Assembly: GCA_947631445.1 (NCBI GenBank) | Contig: CANRLN010000014.1 | Location: 1 to 40,312 of the forward strand | From: an uncultured Clostridia bacterium | GTDB lineage: Bacteria > Bacillota > Clostridia > Oscillospirales > Ruminococcaceae | Length of the DNA: 40,312 nucleotides | Direction: 5' to 3' | Shown here: positions 24,370-31,503 of the stretch, one piece after another | Layout: each line of letters opens with the position of its first letter | How positions within the stretch are numbered: the first letter of the stretch is position 1 | Notes under the pieces: generated by a model | Told to the model about the DNA's origin: nothing | Database searches by the model: none | What the model saw: the letters and a program-made list of their open reading frames with translations, nothing else | Position numbers and translations under genes: made by a program

Positions 24370-24885
24370 TTATCCGTTTTCATCGCCTATAAAAATGTCA
24401 TATGGATTGTTATATTTAGGAAAATTTACATACATAGTTTCATTAGTTATTTCAACAAACAAAACTCCTATTTTTTTATGCTCTTTATCGTTTGTAAGCC
24501 AACCTTTAAAACCAATACTGTATTTTGTTCCTTTTTCTGTAATAATATTATCTGTATTCCCATTATATCCTTTTATATCAAAACTACCACAAGCCATTGA
24601 AGTTGGCGAATCATATTTTACTATTTTACCATCAATAAAATTAAATGCCGTATCAATTTGGTTATTTAAATCATAATCTTCTCTTACATATTCACTAAAC
24701 AAGCTTTTAAGAGTTTCTTTATCTTTATTAATAAAACATTGTATAATTTTTGTTTGCATTTCCTTTGCTTGCTCGGTCGGCGTTTTATATTTTTTTGAAT
24801 TTGTTATTTTAGTTTCAAATGAACTTAATAACACACTTAAGGTTTTAATAATTAAATTTGAAATTTTGCGAAAATTAAATTTCAT
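24370..24885 (-). CDS. DUF5104-like anchored protein, paralogue 1
   Basis: 171 aa with an amphipathic or weakly hydrophobic N-terminus (NLIIKTLSVLLSSFE) and a domain starting PTEQAKEMQTKIIQCFINKD, then KSLFSEYVREDYDLNNQID and ACGSFDIKGYNG, ending in a beta-rich part with KGWLTNDKEHKKIGVLFVEI. The QAxxMQ..I..CF..KDK..LKSxFS segment and GGWLTND-type strand recur in the proteins at 25488 and 26128; the pattern resembles DUF5104, a family of unknown function in Clostridia. The cystatin/NTF2-like size suggests a binding domain. It could be a lipid-free surface or periplasm-side immunity protein, which is inference only. Confidence 0.65.
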   Translation of the reverse strand: MKFNFRKISNLIIKTLSVLLSSFETKITNSKKYKTPTEQAKEMQTKIIQCFINKDKETLKSLFSEYVREDYDLNNQIDTAFNFIDGKIVKYDSPTSMACGSFDIKGYNGNTDNIITEKGTKYSIGFKGWLTNDKEHKKIGVLFVEITNETMYVNFPKYNNPYDIFIGDENG

Positions 24886-24952
24886 TTTTATCTGTCCTTT
24901 ATTTTGATATTATCAAAAATTAAATTATAGCATTTATAAATAATTAATAAGT

Positions 24953-25429
24953 TTACTTATCATTATGAAAATCCAATAATTCTTTCCTGCTTTCAAAAAC
25001 ATCATTAGCCATTTCCTTATCAAATATCATTTCTATTTCTACTAAGTTTTTGCTTTTGGAAAACCCAAAAGACGCAAACACTTTTTCATCAAATAAATAT
25101 ACATATCTACAAATGTTGTCATAAGGATATGCTATATATGATTGTTTCCCAAACATTTTTGTTATCATATCTACATCATATCCAAATCTTATTTTGGATT
25201 TCATTGCTTCAAGTATGTAGTTGCAAAATTTAACATCTTCCTTGCTATAAATATCAGAAAAGCATATTGCAGAAAGAAAAGGACTTGTCTTTTTTTTCCT
25301 AAAAAAAATAATCTTCCAACCTATTAATTCAGAATATCCACAAATATCTGCATACTCAAAATCATATCGTTCTTGAACAATATCAGAACCATTTAAGATA
25401 CAATCCACCAAGTATTTTTGAATGTTCAT
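24953..25429 (-). CDS. Soluble unknown protein
   Basis: 158 aa, no signal peptide or membrane helix. It reads MNIQKYLVDCILNGSDIVQE, then WKIIFFRKKKTSPFLSAICF, KIRFGYDVDMITKMFGKQSY and KNLVEIEMIFDKEMANDVF. The alternation of short beta strands and helices is typical of small cytoplasmic immunity-type proteins, but I recognise no family. It lies between two DUF5104-like genes in the same orientation, 67 and 58 bases away, so it shares their context. No ribosome site of standard strength was seen (GGGGAAAAAATAA precedes the ATG). Confidence 0.6.
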   Translation of the reverse strand: MNIQKYLVDCILNGSDIVQERYDFEYADICGYSELIGWKIIFFRKKKTSPFLSAICFSDIYSKEDVKFCNYILEAMKSKIRFGYDVDMITKMFGKQSYIAYPYDNICRYVYLFDEKVFASFGFSKSKNLVEIEMIFDKEMANDVFESRKELLDFHNDK

Positions 25430-25487
25430 TTATTTTTTCCCCATTCTATAATTTATCACATAATTTCAAGAAACATCATTAGCGAAA

Positions 25488-26036
25488 TTATTCAGCGATA
25501 TCTTTTTGATAATGGTCATATGCACCAATTATTCTAAGATTTTTTCCGCTTTCATCTTTCAACCAAATAGATGACATACCTATTCTATTTGGGCTATTGT
25601 CATCAATATCAACAATGCAAAAAGAGATTTCCATCTTTTCACCACTATTAAAATTAATGGTTACTTCACAATCATTACTTAGATAGTAATTATATCCGTT
25701 TTTAGTACCTCTACCCATTTCATCAGCACTTTTTTCTCCATAGAATACAGGTTTACCTTTACTTTGATATAATTTAAATGCTTTATTAATTTGTAAATCT
25801 AAATTATAATTTTGCTTTACGCTTTCAGAAAAAAGATTTTTAAAACTATCGCTATCATCATTTTCAAAATATTCTAAAACATTATCCATAAGCTTTTTGT
25901 TTTTTTCTTGAAAATATGTATAAGCTTTAACTGTGTTGTTATGTGGGTCAAAATCATCTGGATTATCTAATATATTTAATATTTTTTCAAAAATATAAAT
26001 AAAAATAGTTATAATAAATTTTGCAATTTTTTTCAT
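25488..26036 (-). CDS. DUF5104-like anchored protein, divergent paralogue 2
   Basis: 182 aa with an N-terminal hydrophobic anchor (FIITIFIYIFEKILNIL, about residues 6-22). The middle shows the paralogue core in diverged form: KLMDNVLEYFENDDSDSFKN, then LFSESVKQNYNLDLQINKAF and a following Lys/Ser-rich stretch. The C-terminal half (CEVTINFNSGEKMEISFCIV) is beta-rich. The QNYNLDLQIxKAF segment aligns with ENYDLDSEIDKAF and EDYDLNNQIDTAF in the two others. It lacks the PTEQA segment and the WLTND motif, so it is the most diverged copy. Function unknown. Confidence 0.6.
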   Translation of the reverse strand: MKKIAKFIITIFIYIFEKILNILDNPDDFDPHNNTVKAYTYFQEKNKKLMDNVLEYFENDDSDSFKNLFSESVKQNYNLDLQINKAFKLYQSKGKPVFYGEKSADEMGRGTKNGYNYYLSNDCEVTINFNSGEKMEISFCIVDIDDNSPNRIGMSSIWLKDESGKNLRIIGAYDHYQKDIAE

Positions 26037-26127
26037 AAATTATCACTTCATCTCTTTGTTATTTATACTGTATGATATTTATCATTAAAAATAAGATATT
26101 ATACAAACCAAGCATAATAAGTGCTTA

Positions 26128-26619
26128 TTATACTCTTGTTTTATCTCCAACAGCAAAAATACCATTTTCTTTATTGGTTTTTGTTTTATCATAAGTTATT
26201 GACATATCTATAACTTTTATATAATCGACACCTATCTTATCTTTATCATCATTGGTTAGCCAACCACCAAATACAATTTTAAACTCTTTATTCTTATTAT
26301 TTAGAATTTTTGCAGTACTGGCAGAATAATACTTTTTATTAGAACTACCACATGCACTACCAAACGGTTCATCATAAGATGTAATCTCACCTTCAAGTAA
26401 AGCAAATGCCTTATCAATTTCACTATCTAAATCATAATTTTCTTTTATACTTTTACTAAAAAAACTTTTCAATTTTTTTTTATCTTTATTTTCAAAACAT
26501 ACCATTATTTCAGACTGCATTTTCTCTGCCTGTTTAGTAGGTGTATTATTATGACCACCGCTACAAAATCTTAAGAATTGTATAAAAATAGTAATTAAAG
26601 TCGAAAATAATTTTTTCAT
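26128..26619 (-). CDS. DUF5104-like anchored protein, paralogue 3
   Basis: 163 aa, starting MKKLFSTLITIFIQFLRFCS, with an anchor-like N-terminus, then TPTKQAEKMQSEIMVCFENK, KSFFSKSIKENYDLDSEIDK, SYDEPFGSACGSSNKKYYS and FGGWLTNDDKDKIGVDYIKV. It is clearly homologous to the protein at 24370 over its length (SACGS, WLTND, IGV motifs in the same order). Its ATG overlaps the stop of an upstream broken frame (TAATG), which suggests that it was once the downstream partner of that gene. A site GAAAAGAATAAAGAGG lies 8-20 bases before its start. Confidence 0.65.
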   Translation of the reverse strand: MKKLFSTLITIFIQFLRFCSGGHNNTPTKQAEKMQSEIMVCFENKDKKKLKSFFSKSIKENYDLDSEIDKAFALLEGEITSYDEPFGSACGSSNKKYYSASTAKILNNKNKEFKIVFGGWLTNDDKDKIGVDYIKVIDMSITYDKTKTNKENGIFAVGDKTRV

Positions 26620-26837
26620 TATGAAACCTCTTTATTCTTTTCGCCATTGTACCATTGTAGCCAAACAGTTTTTGTTTTATCGTCACATATAATATTATAA
26701 TCATGTAAATCATTATAAAGTGAACGATTTTGGAAATTATTTATAGCATAAAATAAATCTTCATGTTCGCTCAAATCCACCTAAGCAATAGAAACCATTA
26801 TATCACGATTTGGGTCTTTTTGTAGCAATATTGCCAT
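26619..26837 (-). pseudogene. Short gene interrupted by an in-frame TAG
   Basis: From ATG 26837 the frame reads MAILLQKDPNRDIMVSIA, then a TAG (26783-26781), and continues in the same frame as VDLSEHEDLFYAINNFQNRS to WLQWYNGEKNKEVS and TAA 26621-26619. Both sides look coding-like and the downstream part overlaps the next gene by one base. A single-base nonsense change is the simple reading; initiation at GTG 26780 for the 53-aa part is possible (TTAGGTGG overlaps it). The start overlaps the end of the secreted-protein gene in another frame. Confidence 0.5.
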
Positions 26838-27021
26838 TTATTCCTGCACTATATACAGTATTTATGGAAATTGCACCATTTTTGTCAGACGAAGCAAACA
26901 TTGTGTATAGATATTTCGCATTTTCTTCTGCTGAAACAGGAAATTCGTAAAACATTGAAGTACTCATTACACAAGCAATTATCATAGAAAATAGTTTTCT
27001 TATTTGTTTTTTAACTTTCAT
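26803..27021 (-). CDS. Truncated secreted protein with signal peptide
   Basis: 72 aa. MKVKKQIRKLFSMIIACVMS is followed by TSMFYEFPVSAEEN, a classic signal peptide with a cleavage site after VSA. The mature part is only about 40 residues: KYLYTMFASSDKNGAISINT and VYSAGINGNIATKRPKS. The NGNIAT ending resembles the opening of longer clostridial surface proteins, so I infer an N-terminal fragment of a larger gene; this is from memory and weak. SD AAAGGAGAAAATTTA precedes the ATG and a strong promoter lies upstream, so it is still expressible and may drive the whole minus-strand cassette. Confidence 0.55.
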   Translation of the reverse strand: MKVKKQIRKLFSMIIACVMSTSMFYEFPVSAEENAKYLYTMFASSDKNGAISINTVYSAGINGNIATKRPKS

Positions 27022-27052
27022 TAAATTTTCTCCTTTTTCACTTTTATTATAT

Positions 27053-27081
27053 ATTATACCATATATTAATTGGATTTTCAA
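27053..27081 (-). promoter_or_regulatory. Promoter at the head of the minus-strand cassette
   Basis: Minus strand: TTGAAA (27081-27076), 17 bases, perfect TATAAT (27058-27053). It lies about 32 bases upstream of the secreted-protein ATG. Confidence 0.75.
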
Positions 27082-27481
27082 TAAAATATTTTAGTGTTAT
27101 TCTATTTTTTGCGTTTAAATATAAAATTTAATAATATTTCATTAATTTATTGGTTATATATTCTATTTTTTTCATTAATTAATAATAACTAAAGAATTTT
27201 GATGATTATTAAATTCTAAGTTTAACTAAACTTGAAAGAAAAATAATATTTGAGCATGATAGAAATAAACTAATCCGTATAATGAAAATATTTTTATTAT
27301 CTTGAAATTTAGCTTGTAATAAGTTTTTAAATGCTTAATAGTAATTTAACAGTATCCAATTAACTCCTTTTAAAATGGCTCTCAGTTCATTTTAGAGGGG
27401 ATTTTCATTTTCGCCCGCTAGCGGGGCAGAAAATTTTTATTGTTTGACTTCTTCTTCCTTTGTTTATCCATTTACTAATAA
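27082..27481. other. 400-bp intergenic stretch between divergent modules
   Basis: Very AT-rich, no gene seen on either strand. It contains TAAAATG..CATTTTA (27370-27393) as a small inverted repeat and the GC-rich hairpin described separately. It marks the junction where the cassette ends and the truncated conjugative-element genes begin. Confidence 0.5.
27408..27438 (+). terminator. GC-rich hairpin with T-run upstream of the M23-like gene
   Basis: TTTTCGCCC (27408-27416) pairs with GGGCAGAAAA (27424-27433) with one bulged A, followed by TTTTTA. It has terminator form on the plus strand but no intact plus-strand gene precedes it, so it probably ends the transcript of a deleted gene. Its core CCCGCTA..GCGGGG is like the hairpins at 4574 and 7869. 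Confidence 0.5.
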
Positions 27482-28744
27482 TTGTATCAATTACATAAAC
27501 AAGATACAGAAATTGTAGAAAACGGAGAATATTATATTGCTTATAATGAAAATTCATATGAAATATTAAATTGCAATGATAAAATGAAAAAGACTGGCTA
27601 TTATTTTGAAGATGTTACACAAAATTACGGTGGTGCAAATAGTTTCAACAGTGCAGTATATCAATATAATGTTTACAATGGAAATGGCAATTACTACATA
27701 ACCCAAAGTGGAATTTATATACAAACATCTAATGATAATTTGACAACCTTTATAAATTCATACGATACCGATATGCTTTTTGGAATGAACTATGTAGTAG
27801 ATTATATGACAGATGATGAGAAAAACAACTATATAATAGATTGCTATGACAGCATAACTAACGCTTATAGATATAGCATATACGATTATGGAATAATTAG
27901 TAATGTTATGAACAACCACCGTGATGACATTCAACGAGAACTATCAGACAATAACGGTTGGTGTTATCCAAACTGTATTTTATATAGATATTATCAGCGT
28001 GAGGAATATGTCACCGAATGTGAGCTACATTACAGTATAAGTCAAAATATTACAATTGATGAAATCGCAAAAAATTTGTGGTATAGACCCGATAATGAAG
28101 ATGACCCACTTAACAATGTTTATGAATACTATCAAATGCTTTGCCAAAACGATACCTTAAGTGGCAACCACCAAACTATAATATCGCCAATTCAAGACAT
28201 AGATATGAATACGCTTGTTTTTAGCAATAGAATTTTCAATCAATACGGCTATGATGTGCAACATTGGAATGAACGTCATTGCGGACTTAACACACCCGAA
28301 AAAATCATTAACCATACGGCTATTGATATAACCTGTGCTATCAATGAAAAACTGTTATGCCCCATGGACGCTAAAATTGTAAGCATTGACAAAAACTCTG
28401 ACACAATAGTGCTTGAAACCGAAAAAAATATATTGTTGTGGGACAAAAAAGAAAGCAAAGTACGAATTACACTGCGAAATGTTTATCCCTTGCAACACAA
28501 GATTGATGAAAGCTCGCCCAATATGGTTGAGTATAAGGCAGGAGATATTGTAAAGCAAGGTACACAATTTGCATATGCCACACCGTCCTATAACTGCTAT
28601 GACGGCACCAACGTAGGGGCAGAACATTTTAATAGCCATTACTGCTATATTTGTATGCAAATACAAGTAAGTAAATCGACTTCTGCAAATGACAAAGAAA
28701 ACAAAAATTATGTAAGTATAGACCCTATGTTATTTGTATATTAA
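27482..28744 (+). CDS. 5'-truncated M23-like (LytM) protein of a conjugative element
   Basis: A 420-aa frame bounded upstream by an in-frame TAA (27479-27481) and starting with a poor TTG without ribosome site, so the true N-terminus is probably missing. The C-terminal quarter has M23 peptidase features: INHTAIDITCAINEKLLCPMD (His278 and Asp282 in the HxxxD position), then EYKAGDIVKQGTQFAYATPS, and NSHYCYICMQIQV where active enzymes have HxH; here it is H386-Y-C388. VSIDPMLFVY ends like other M23 domains. Tn1549-like elements carry a CD1108-type M23/NlpC protein just upstream of DUF4315 and DUF4366, which matches the position. I infer a remnant of that cell-wall hydrolase. Confidence 0.6.
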   Translation: MYQLHKQDTEIVENGEYYIAYNENSYEILNCNDKMKKTGYYFEDVTQNYGGANSFNSAVYQYNVYNGNGNYYITQSGIYIQTSNDNLTTFINSYDTDMLFGMNYVVDYMTDDEKNNYIIDCYDSITNAYRYSIYDYGIISNVMNNHRDDIQRELSDNNGWCYPNCILYRYYQREEYVTECELHYSISQNITIDEIAKNLWYRPDNEDDPLNNVYEYYQMLCQNDTLSGNHQTIISPIQDIDMNTLVFSNRIFNQYGYDVQHWNERHCGLNTPEKIINHTAIDITCAINEKLLCPMDAKIVSIDKNSDTIVLETEKNILLWDKKESKVRITLRNVYPLQHKIDESSPNMVEYKAGDIVKQGTQFAYATPSYNCYDGTNVGAEHFNSHYCYICMQIQVSKSTSANDKENKNYVSIDPMLFVY

Positions 28745-28748
28745 AAAA

Positions 28749-28769
28749 GTCGCCTTATTGCAAGGCGAC
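28749..28769 (-). terminator. Terminator of the minus-strand surface-protein gene
   Basis: GTCGCCTT (28749-28756) and AAGGCGAC (28762-28769) make a perfect 8-bp stem with a 5-base loop. On the minus strand it is followed by TTTTTTAA; on the plus strand there is no T-run. Confidence 0.8.
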
Positions 28770-28771
28770 CC

Positions 28772-28801
28772 AAAGGAGGAATATTTATGACTTATTTTTA
28801 A
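28772..28801 (+). other. Orphan ribosome binding site with a four-codon frame
   Basis: AAAGGAGG is followed at ideal spacing by ATG 28787, but the frame is only Met-Thr-Tyr-Phe-stop. It sits just after the M23-like gene, where the next conjugative-element gene would be expected, and overlaps the 3' end of the inserted minus-strand gene. I read it as the start of a gene that the insertion displaced. Confidence 0.4.
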
Positions 28802-29111
28802 ATTTCTTGTAGGCAAAGAAACCACATACACCCAATATTGCCAAAACGGTGATTGTTCCAATAACAGTACCTACAACATTGTAATTTTTTTGGGCAGAAG
28901 TTGTCGGTTGAGTTGTTGTTGGAGTGGCTTCCGCTTGACTTTTTGAGGCTTTTGCCTTTGGTATTGTGGCTGTTTGTTGGTTATTACCTCCAACTGCAAC
29001 AACTGCGTTTGGATTATTGCTATTAGTTTGAGAACCTGCATTAGCTGTTGTATTAGCTGTTGTGTTAGAGTTTGTATTAGAGCTATAATAATCAACATCT
29101 GCTTGTGCCAC
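28785..29111 (-). CDS. C-terminal half of a frameshifted surface protein (linker and membrane anchor)
   Basis: 108 aa of low-complexity Asn/Thr/Gln/Ala sequence (YYSSNTNSNTTANTTANAG, then TPTTTQPTTSAQKN), a transmembrane helix VVGTVIGTITVLAILGVCGF and a basic tail KKFKNKS. No SD precedes the apparent start, and the frame is open further upstream through a run of Asn codons (ATT repeat, six copies at 29136-29153), PNTNNNNNN and EATDDDP. It belongs to the same gene as the following entry. The tail topology is that of a membrane-anchored surface protein. Confidence 0.6.
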   Translation of the reverse strand: MAQADVDYYSSNTNSNTTANTTANAGSQTNSNNPNAVVAVGGNNQQTATIPKAKASKSQAEATPTTTQPTTSAQKNYNVVGTVIGTITVLAILGVCGFFAYKKFKNKS

Positions 29112-29122
29112 TGGAGTAGCTA

Positions 29123-29797
29123 CTAAGCTATCATCATTATTATTATTATTATTGTTGGTGTTAGGGTCATCATCTGTTGCTTCAGGGGGGCAGTAATTGC
29201 ATGAGCTTCTATTGGCGGATAATCTTCAGAATTATCTTCTGAATTGTCCTCAAGATATTCAGAAAAGTCAAAAGCTCCTGCATATTGGGTCAAATAATAG
29301 TATGTTTTATAAATATTTCCGTTGCTATCAAGTACATTCCAACCATTCTCAATGTCTTGTAAAGTATAATAATTTAAATCATCATCTCTAATTATATAAT
29401 CTCCTGTGTCAGTAATTTCAACGTTTATTTTAGAATTTCCTTCTACATATGCCCACTCAACATATGCTGAATCTAATGTATTAAGATTGGTGGAATAAAA
29501 ATTTTCATTTAAACAATCTTGTAAGTTTACATTACAATAATTATATATATATTCTTTCATAGTTGAATATTCAAAACTTGCAACAAAGTTTTCCGATATA
29601 CCAATTTCATTATTCTTAATATTACTACGTTCAAAGGAGCTTTCATTGTCTATCCATTCAGAAACAAATTTACGAAATAGCAAATCTAAAGCCTTTTCCT
29701 TAAGTTGATGTTCATCATCAGCAAAAGCGGAAAAGGCGGAAACGGAAGAAATGGCAACGGCACTGCAAACGGCAACAATATTCTTAAATTTTATCAT
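29123..29797 (-). CDS. N-terminal half of a frameshifted secreted surface protein
   Basis: 224 aa beginning with a signal peptide (MIKFKNIVAVCSAVAISSVS, cleavage near AFA-DDEHQ), then a soluble domain with WIDNESSFERSNIKNNEIGI and AGAFDFSEYLEDNSEDNSED. After PPIEAHAITAP the frame turns nonsensical (LKQQMMTLTPTIIIIIMM) until TAG 29123. At the C6 run (29190-29185 on the minus strand) a seventh C would give ITAPPPEATDDDPN and join it to the Asn-rich linker and anchor of the C-terminal half, one protein of about 337 aa. SD AAGGAGCGTTTTTT precedes the ATG. No family recognised. Sits reversed inside the conjugative-element cluster. Confidence 0.65.
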   Translation of the reverse strand: MIKFKNIVAVCSAVAISSVSAFSAFADDEHQLKEKALDLLFRKFVSEWIDNESSFERSNIKNNEIGISENFVASFEYSTMKEYIYNYCNVNLQDCLNENFYSTNLNTLDSAYVEWAYVEGNSKINVEITDTGDYIIRDDDLNYYTLQDIENGWNVLDSNGNIYKTYYYLTQYAGAFDFSEYLEDNSEDNSEDYPPIEAHAITAPLKQQMMTLTPTIIIIIMMIA

Positions 29798-29844
29798 AAA
29801 AAACGCTCCTTATTTTAAATATTATTTAAATTTCCTATATTTAT

Positions 29845-29873
29845 ATAATACCATATTTCCAATTAAAAATCAA
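29845..29873 (-). promoter_or_regulatory. Promoter of the surface-protein gene
   Basis: Minus strand: TTGATT (29873-29868), 17 bases, TATTAT (29850-29845), about 48 bases before the ATG at 29797. Confidence 0.7.
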
Positions 29874-29897
29874 GTGAAAGAAAGGATTTTAAGAAGA

Positions 29898-30119
29898 ATG
29901 AACAGAAAAATTAACACAAGTCATTGCTCTTTTTGTGATAGTGACGTAAAAATTATTTCACAGAAATTGACAACAGGAAAAGAATTGGTTGTTTTCAAGT
30001 GCCAAAATCCCAATTGTGGAGCAATAACATATTTTGACAACCTTATAACCGACAGATTTCCCGAACGAGCGATAAAATTTTTTAAACGCAGACAAATTTT
30101 AATGGAGGAATATATATGA
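29898..30119 (+). CDS. Small zinc-ribbon protein
   Basis: 73 aa, MNRKINTSHCSFCDSDVKII and VVFKCQNPNCGAITYFDNLI: the CxxC and CxxxxC pairs form one zinc ribbon. The remainder (RFPERAIKFFKRRQILMEEY) is a basic helix. It probably binds nucleic acid or protein; no family name can be given. ATG 29898 is chosen because the sequence upstream, though open, is non-coding leader, and AAAGGA lies at 29881. Its stop overlaps the next ATG (ATGA), so it is part of the conjugative-element operon. Confidence 0.7.
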   Translation: MNRKINTSHCSFCDSDVKIISQKLTTGKELVVFKCQNPNCGAITYFDNLITDRFPERAIKFFKRRQILMEEYI

Positions 30120-30454
30120 CCAAAAATGAACAAAAAGCTATAAGCATTAGAAACAAAATCGCACAATGTGACGAAAAAATTCAAAAAGAAACGCAAACCA
30201 AAAAAGAATTACTTGCCGAACTTGAAACGATTAAAGCAGAAATTGTTGCAAAGAATGCTAAAAAAATATCTGCAGACACACAAAAGCAGATTGACGCCAT
30301 TAATTTGATTGCCGAGTCGGGGCTAACACTTGAAGAACTTAGCGAGCTTTTGGGCAAGCCTAATAAACAGGCTGAACAGCCTAAAACAGACAATACAGCA
30401 ACCGAATTAAAAATCACAGAACAAAAACAGGAGGAACAGACCTATGCCAGATAA
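30116..30454 (+). CDS. DUF4315-like coiled-coil protein of a Tn1549-like element
   Basis: 112 aa, starting MTKNEQKAISIRNKIAQCDE. About residues 10-50 form a coiled coil (KIQKETQTKKELLAELETIK), then a small helical end SGLTLEELSELLGKPN. This layout and its place before a DUF4366 gene match DUF4315, a small protein found next to it in many clostridial ICEs; its job is unknown. The Glu/Gln/Thr-rich tail (TELKITEQKQEEQTYAR) is longer than usual. Starts by ATGA overlap with the zinc-ribbon gene; SD TGGAGGAATATAT is good. Ends inside the next gene by 11 bases. Confidence 0.75.
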   Translation: MTKNEQKAISIRNKIAQCDEKIQKETQTKKELLAELETIKAEIVAKNAKKISADTQKQIDAINLIAESGLTLEELSELLGKPNKQAEQPKTDNTATELKITEQKQEEQTYAR

Positions 30455-31088
30455 TAAAGCACAGCAGACCACAGAACCACCAGTTGCCACAACAAATAAA
30501 GACCAAACCGAGCAATCAACAAGTAGCCGAATTGACTATTACACCGATTCACACTATGATACAGACGGCAACGCAACCCTAATTGACAGCAATATGTATA
30601 ACGTGATTTACAATAATTCTGAATTGTTGTTTACAAGCGTGACAACCAAAAGCGGAGATGTTTTCTATATACTTGTTGACTATTCCGACAAGGACGGGCA
30701 GGACAACGTGTATTTTCTTAATAAGGTTGATAATTATGATTTGTATAGCCTTTTGCCTGATAGTACCGATGAAAGCTCTTATGTAACATATGATGACTAC
30801 AAAGAAATAAACAAAATAATCGACCGAACAACCACCACGCAAGAGGAGGATTATTATTCTTCATCAATTGCAAGCAATGAAAACTCCAACACAAGTACAA
30901 ATTCAACAGGGTTTGCCTTAAATAGTTTCACGTTTATGCTTATTGCAATTTTGATTGTGACTATTGGAGTTGCTGTATTTTTCGCTTTTAAATCGGGAAT
31001 ATTCTCAAAAAAATCTAAAAATCAAGATAACAACGAAGATGATGAGTATTATGACGAATATGACGATACAGACGATGACGAAATATAA
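30444..31088 (+). CDS. DUF4366 (CD1107-like) membrane protein of a conjugative element
   Basis: 214 aa. The core LLFTSVTTKSGDVFYILVDY..DNVYFLNKVDNYDLYSLL matches the DUF4366 consensus: a strand pair followed by VYFLN(x)VD and a DLxxLL helix. One transmembrane helix near residues 157-178 (TFMLIAILIVTIGVAVFF) is followed by a Lys-rich then Asp/Glu/Tyr-rich tail. Members usually begin with a signal peptide; this one starts MPDNKAQQTTEPPVA without any, so topology is uncertain. Such proteins lie beside topB in Tn1549-type ICEs and probably belong to the mating apparatus. SD AGGAGGAACAGACCT precedes the ATG, which overlaps the DUF4315-like gene. Confidence 0.82.
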   Translation: MPDNKAQQTTEPPVATTNKDQTEQSTSSRIDYYTDSHYDTDGNATLIDSNMYNVIYNNSELLFTSVTTKSGDVFYILVDYSDKDGQDNVYFLNKVDNYDLYSLLPDSTDESSYVTYDDYKEINKIIDRTTTTQEEDYYSSSIASNENSNTSTNSTGFALNSFTFMLIAILIVTIGVAVFFAFKSGIFSKKSKNQDNNEDDEYYDEYDDTDDDEI

Positions 31089-31111
31089 AAATTCTTTTTC
31101 AGCAAGCTAAA

Positions 31112-31156
31112 ATTAGAAAGGAATGTGAATTAATATGAAATTAATTATCGCAGAGA
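31112..31156 (+). repeat. 45-bp direct repeat carrying the topB ribosome site and start
   Basis: The stretch ATTAGAAAGGAATGTGAATT (31112-31131) through the start codon to CGCAGA (31151-31156) is repeated at 31477-31521 with one mismatch (GTGAAT versus GTAAAT). Offset is 365 bases. The copied segment contains the SD, the ATG and the first seven codons. Confidence 0.9.
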
Positions 31157-31503
31157 ATCCTTTAATTGCAAAAGCTATTATATCCATGGTGCATGACAAA
31201 ACAAATTGTATTGTTACTTACATTGAAAATGCACAAAAAGTTGTTTTAAATAATAATGTAACAGTGGTAGCAGTTGCAATTATTAGTGACAATTGTATGA
31301 TTTGGAAGGACAAACTTGAAAGTTCTCAACCAATAAAAACTTTAGATTTAGGGTTAATAGAAAAATGGTTAATACAACTCAATCATTTTTATAATGAAAA
31401 TGACATTAATAACAACTCAAACTACTTTGAAAAAAGTAATCAATTCAATAAAATTAACTTTAAAAGAAACTCTAATATTAGAAAGGAATGTAAATTAATA
31501 TGA
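31135..31503 (+). CDS. Partial duplicate of the topB start fused to unrelated sequence
   Basis: 122 aa beginning MKLIIAENPLIAKAIISMV, which mirrors the topoisomerase III start MKLIIAEKPSVARAIAPVV, then diverges at once (HDKTNCIVTYIENAQKVVLN) and ends KRNSNIRKECKLI by translating the topB ribosome site. Its stop TGA overlaps the topB ATG (ATGA). So a duplicated start site now opens a short frame that reads directly into topB. It could be a stand-alone Toprim-like fragment, a regulatory upstream frame, or an accident of duplication. The catalytic Toprim acidic residues of topB are not included. Confidence 0.6.
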   Translation: MKLIIAENPLIAKAIISMVHDKTNCIVTYIENAQKVVLNNNVTVVAVAIISDNCMIWKDKLESSQPIKTLDLGLIEKWLIQLNHFYNENDINNNSNYFEKSNQFNKINFKRNSNIRKECKLI

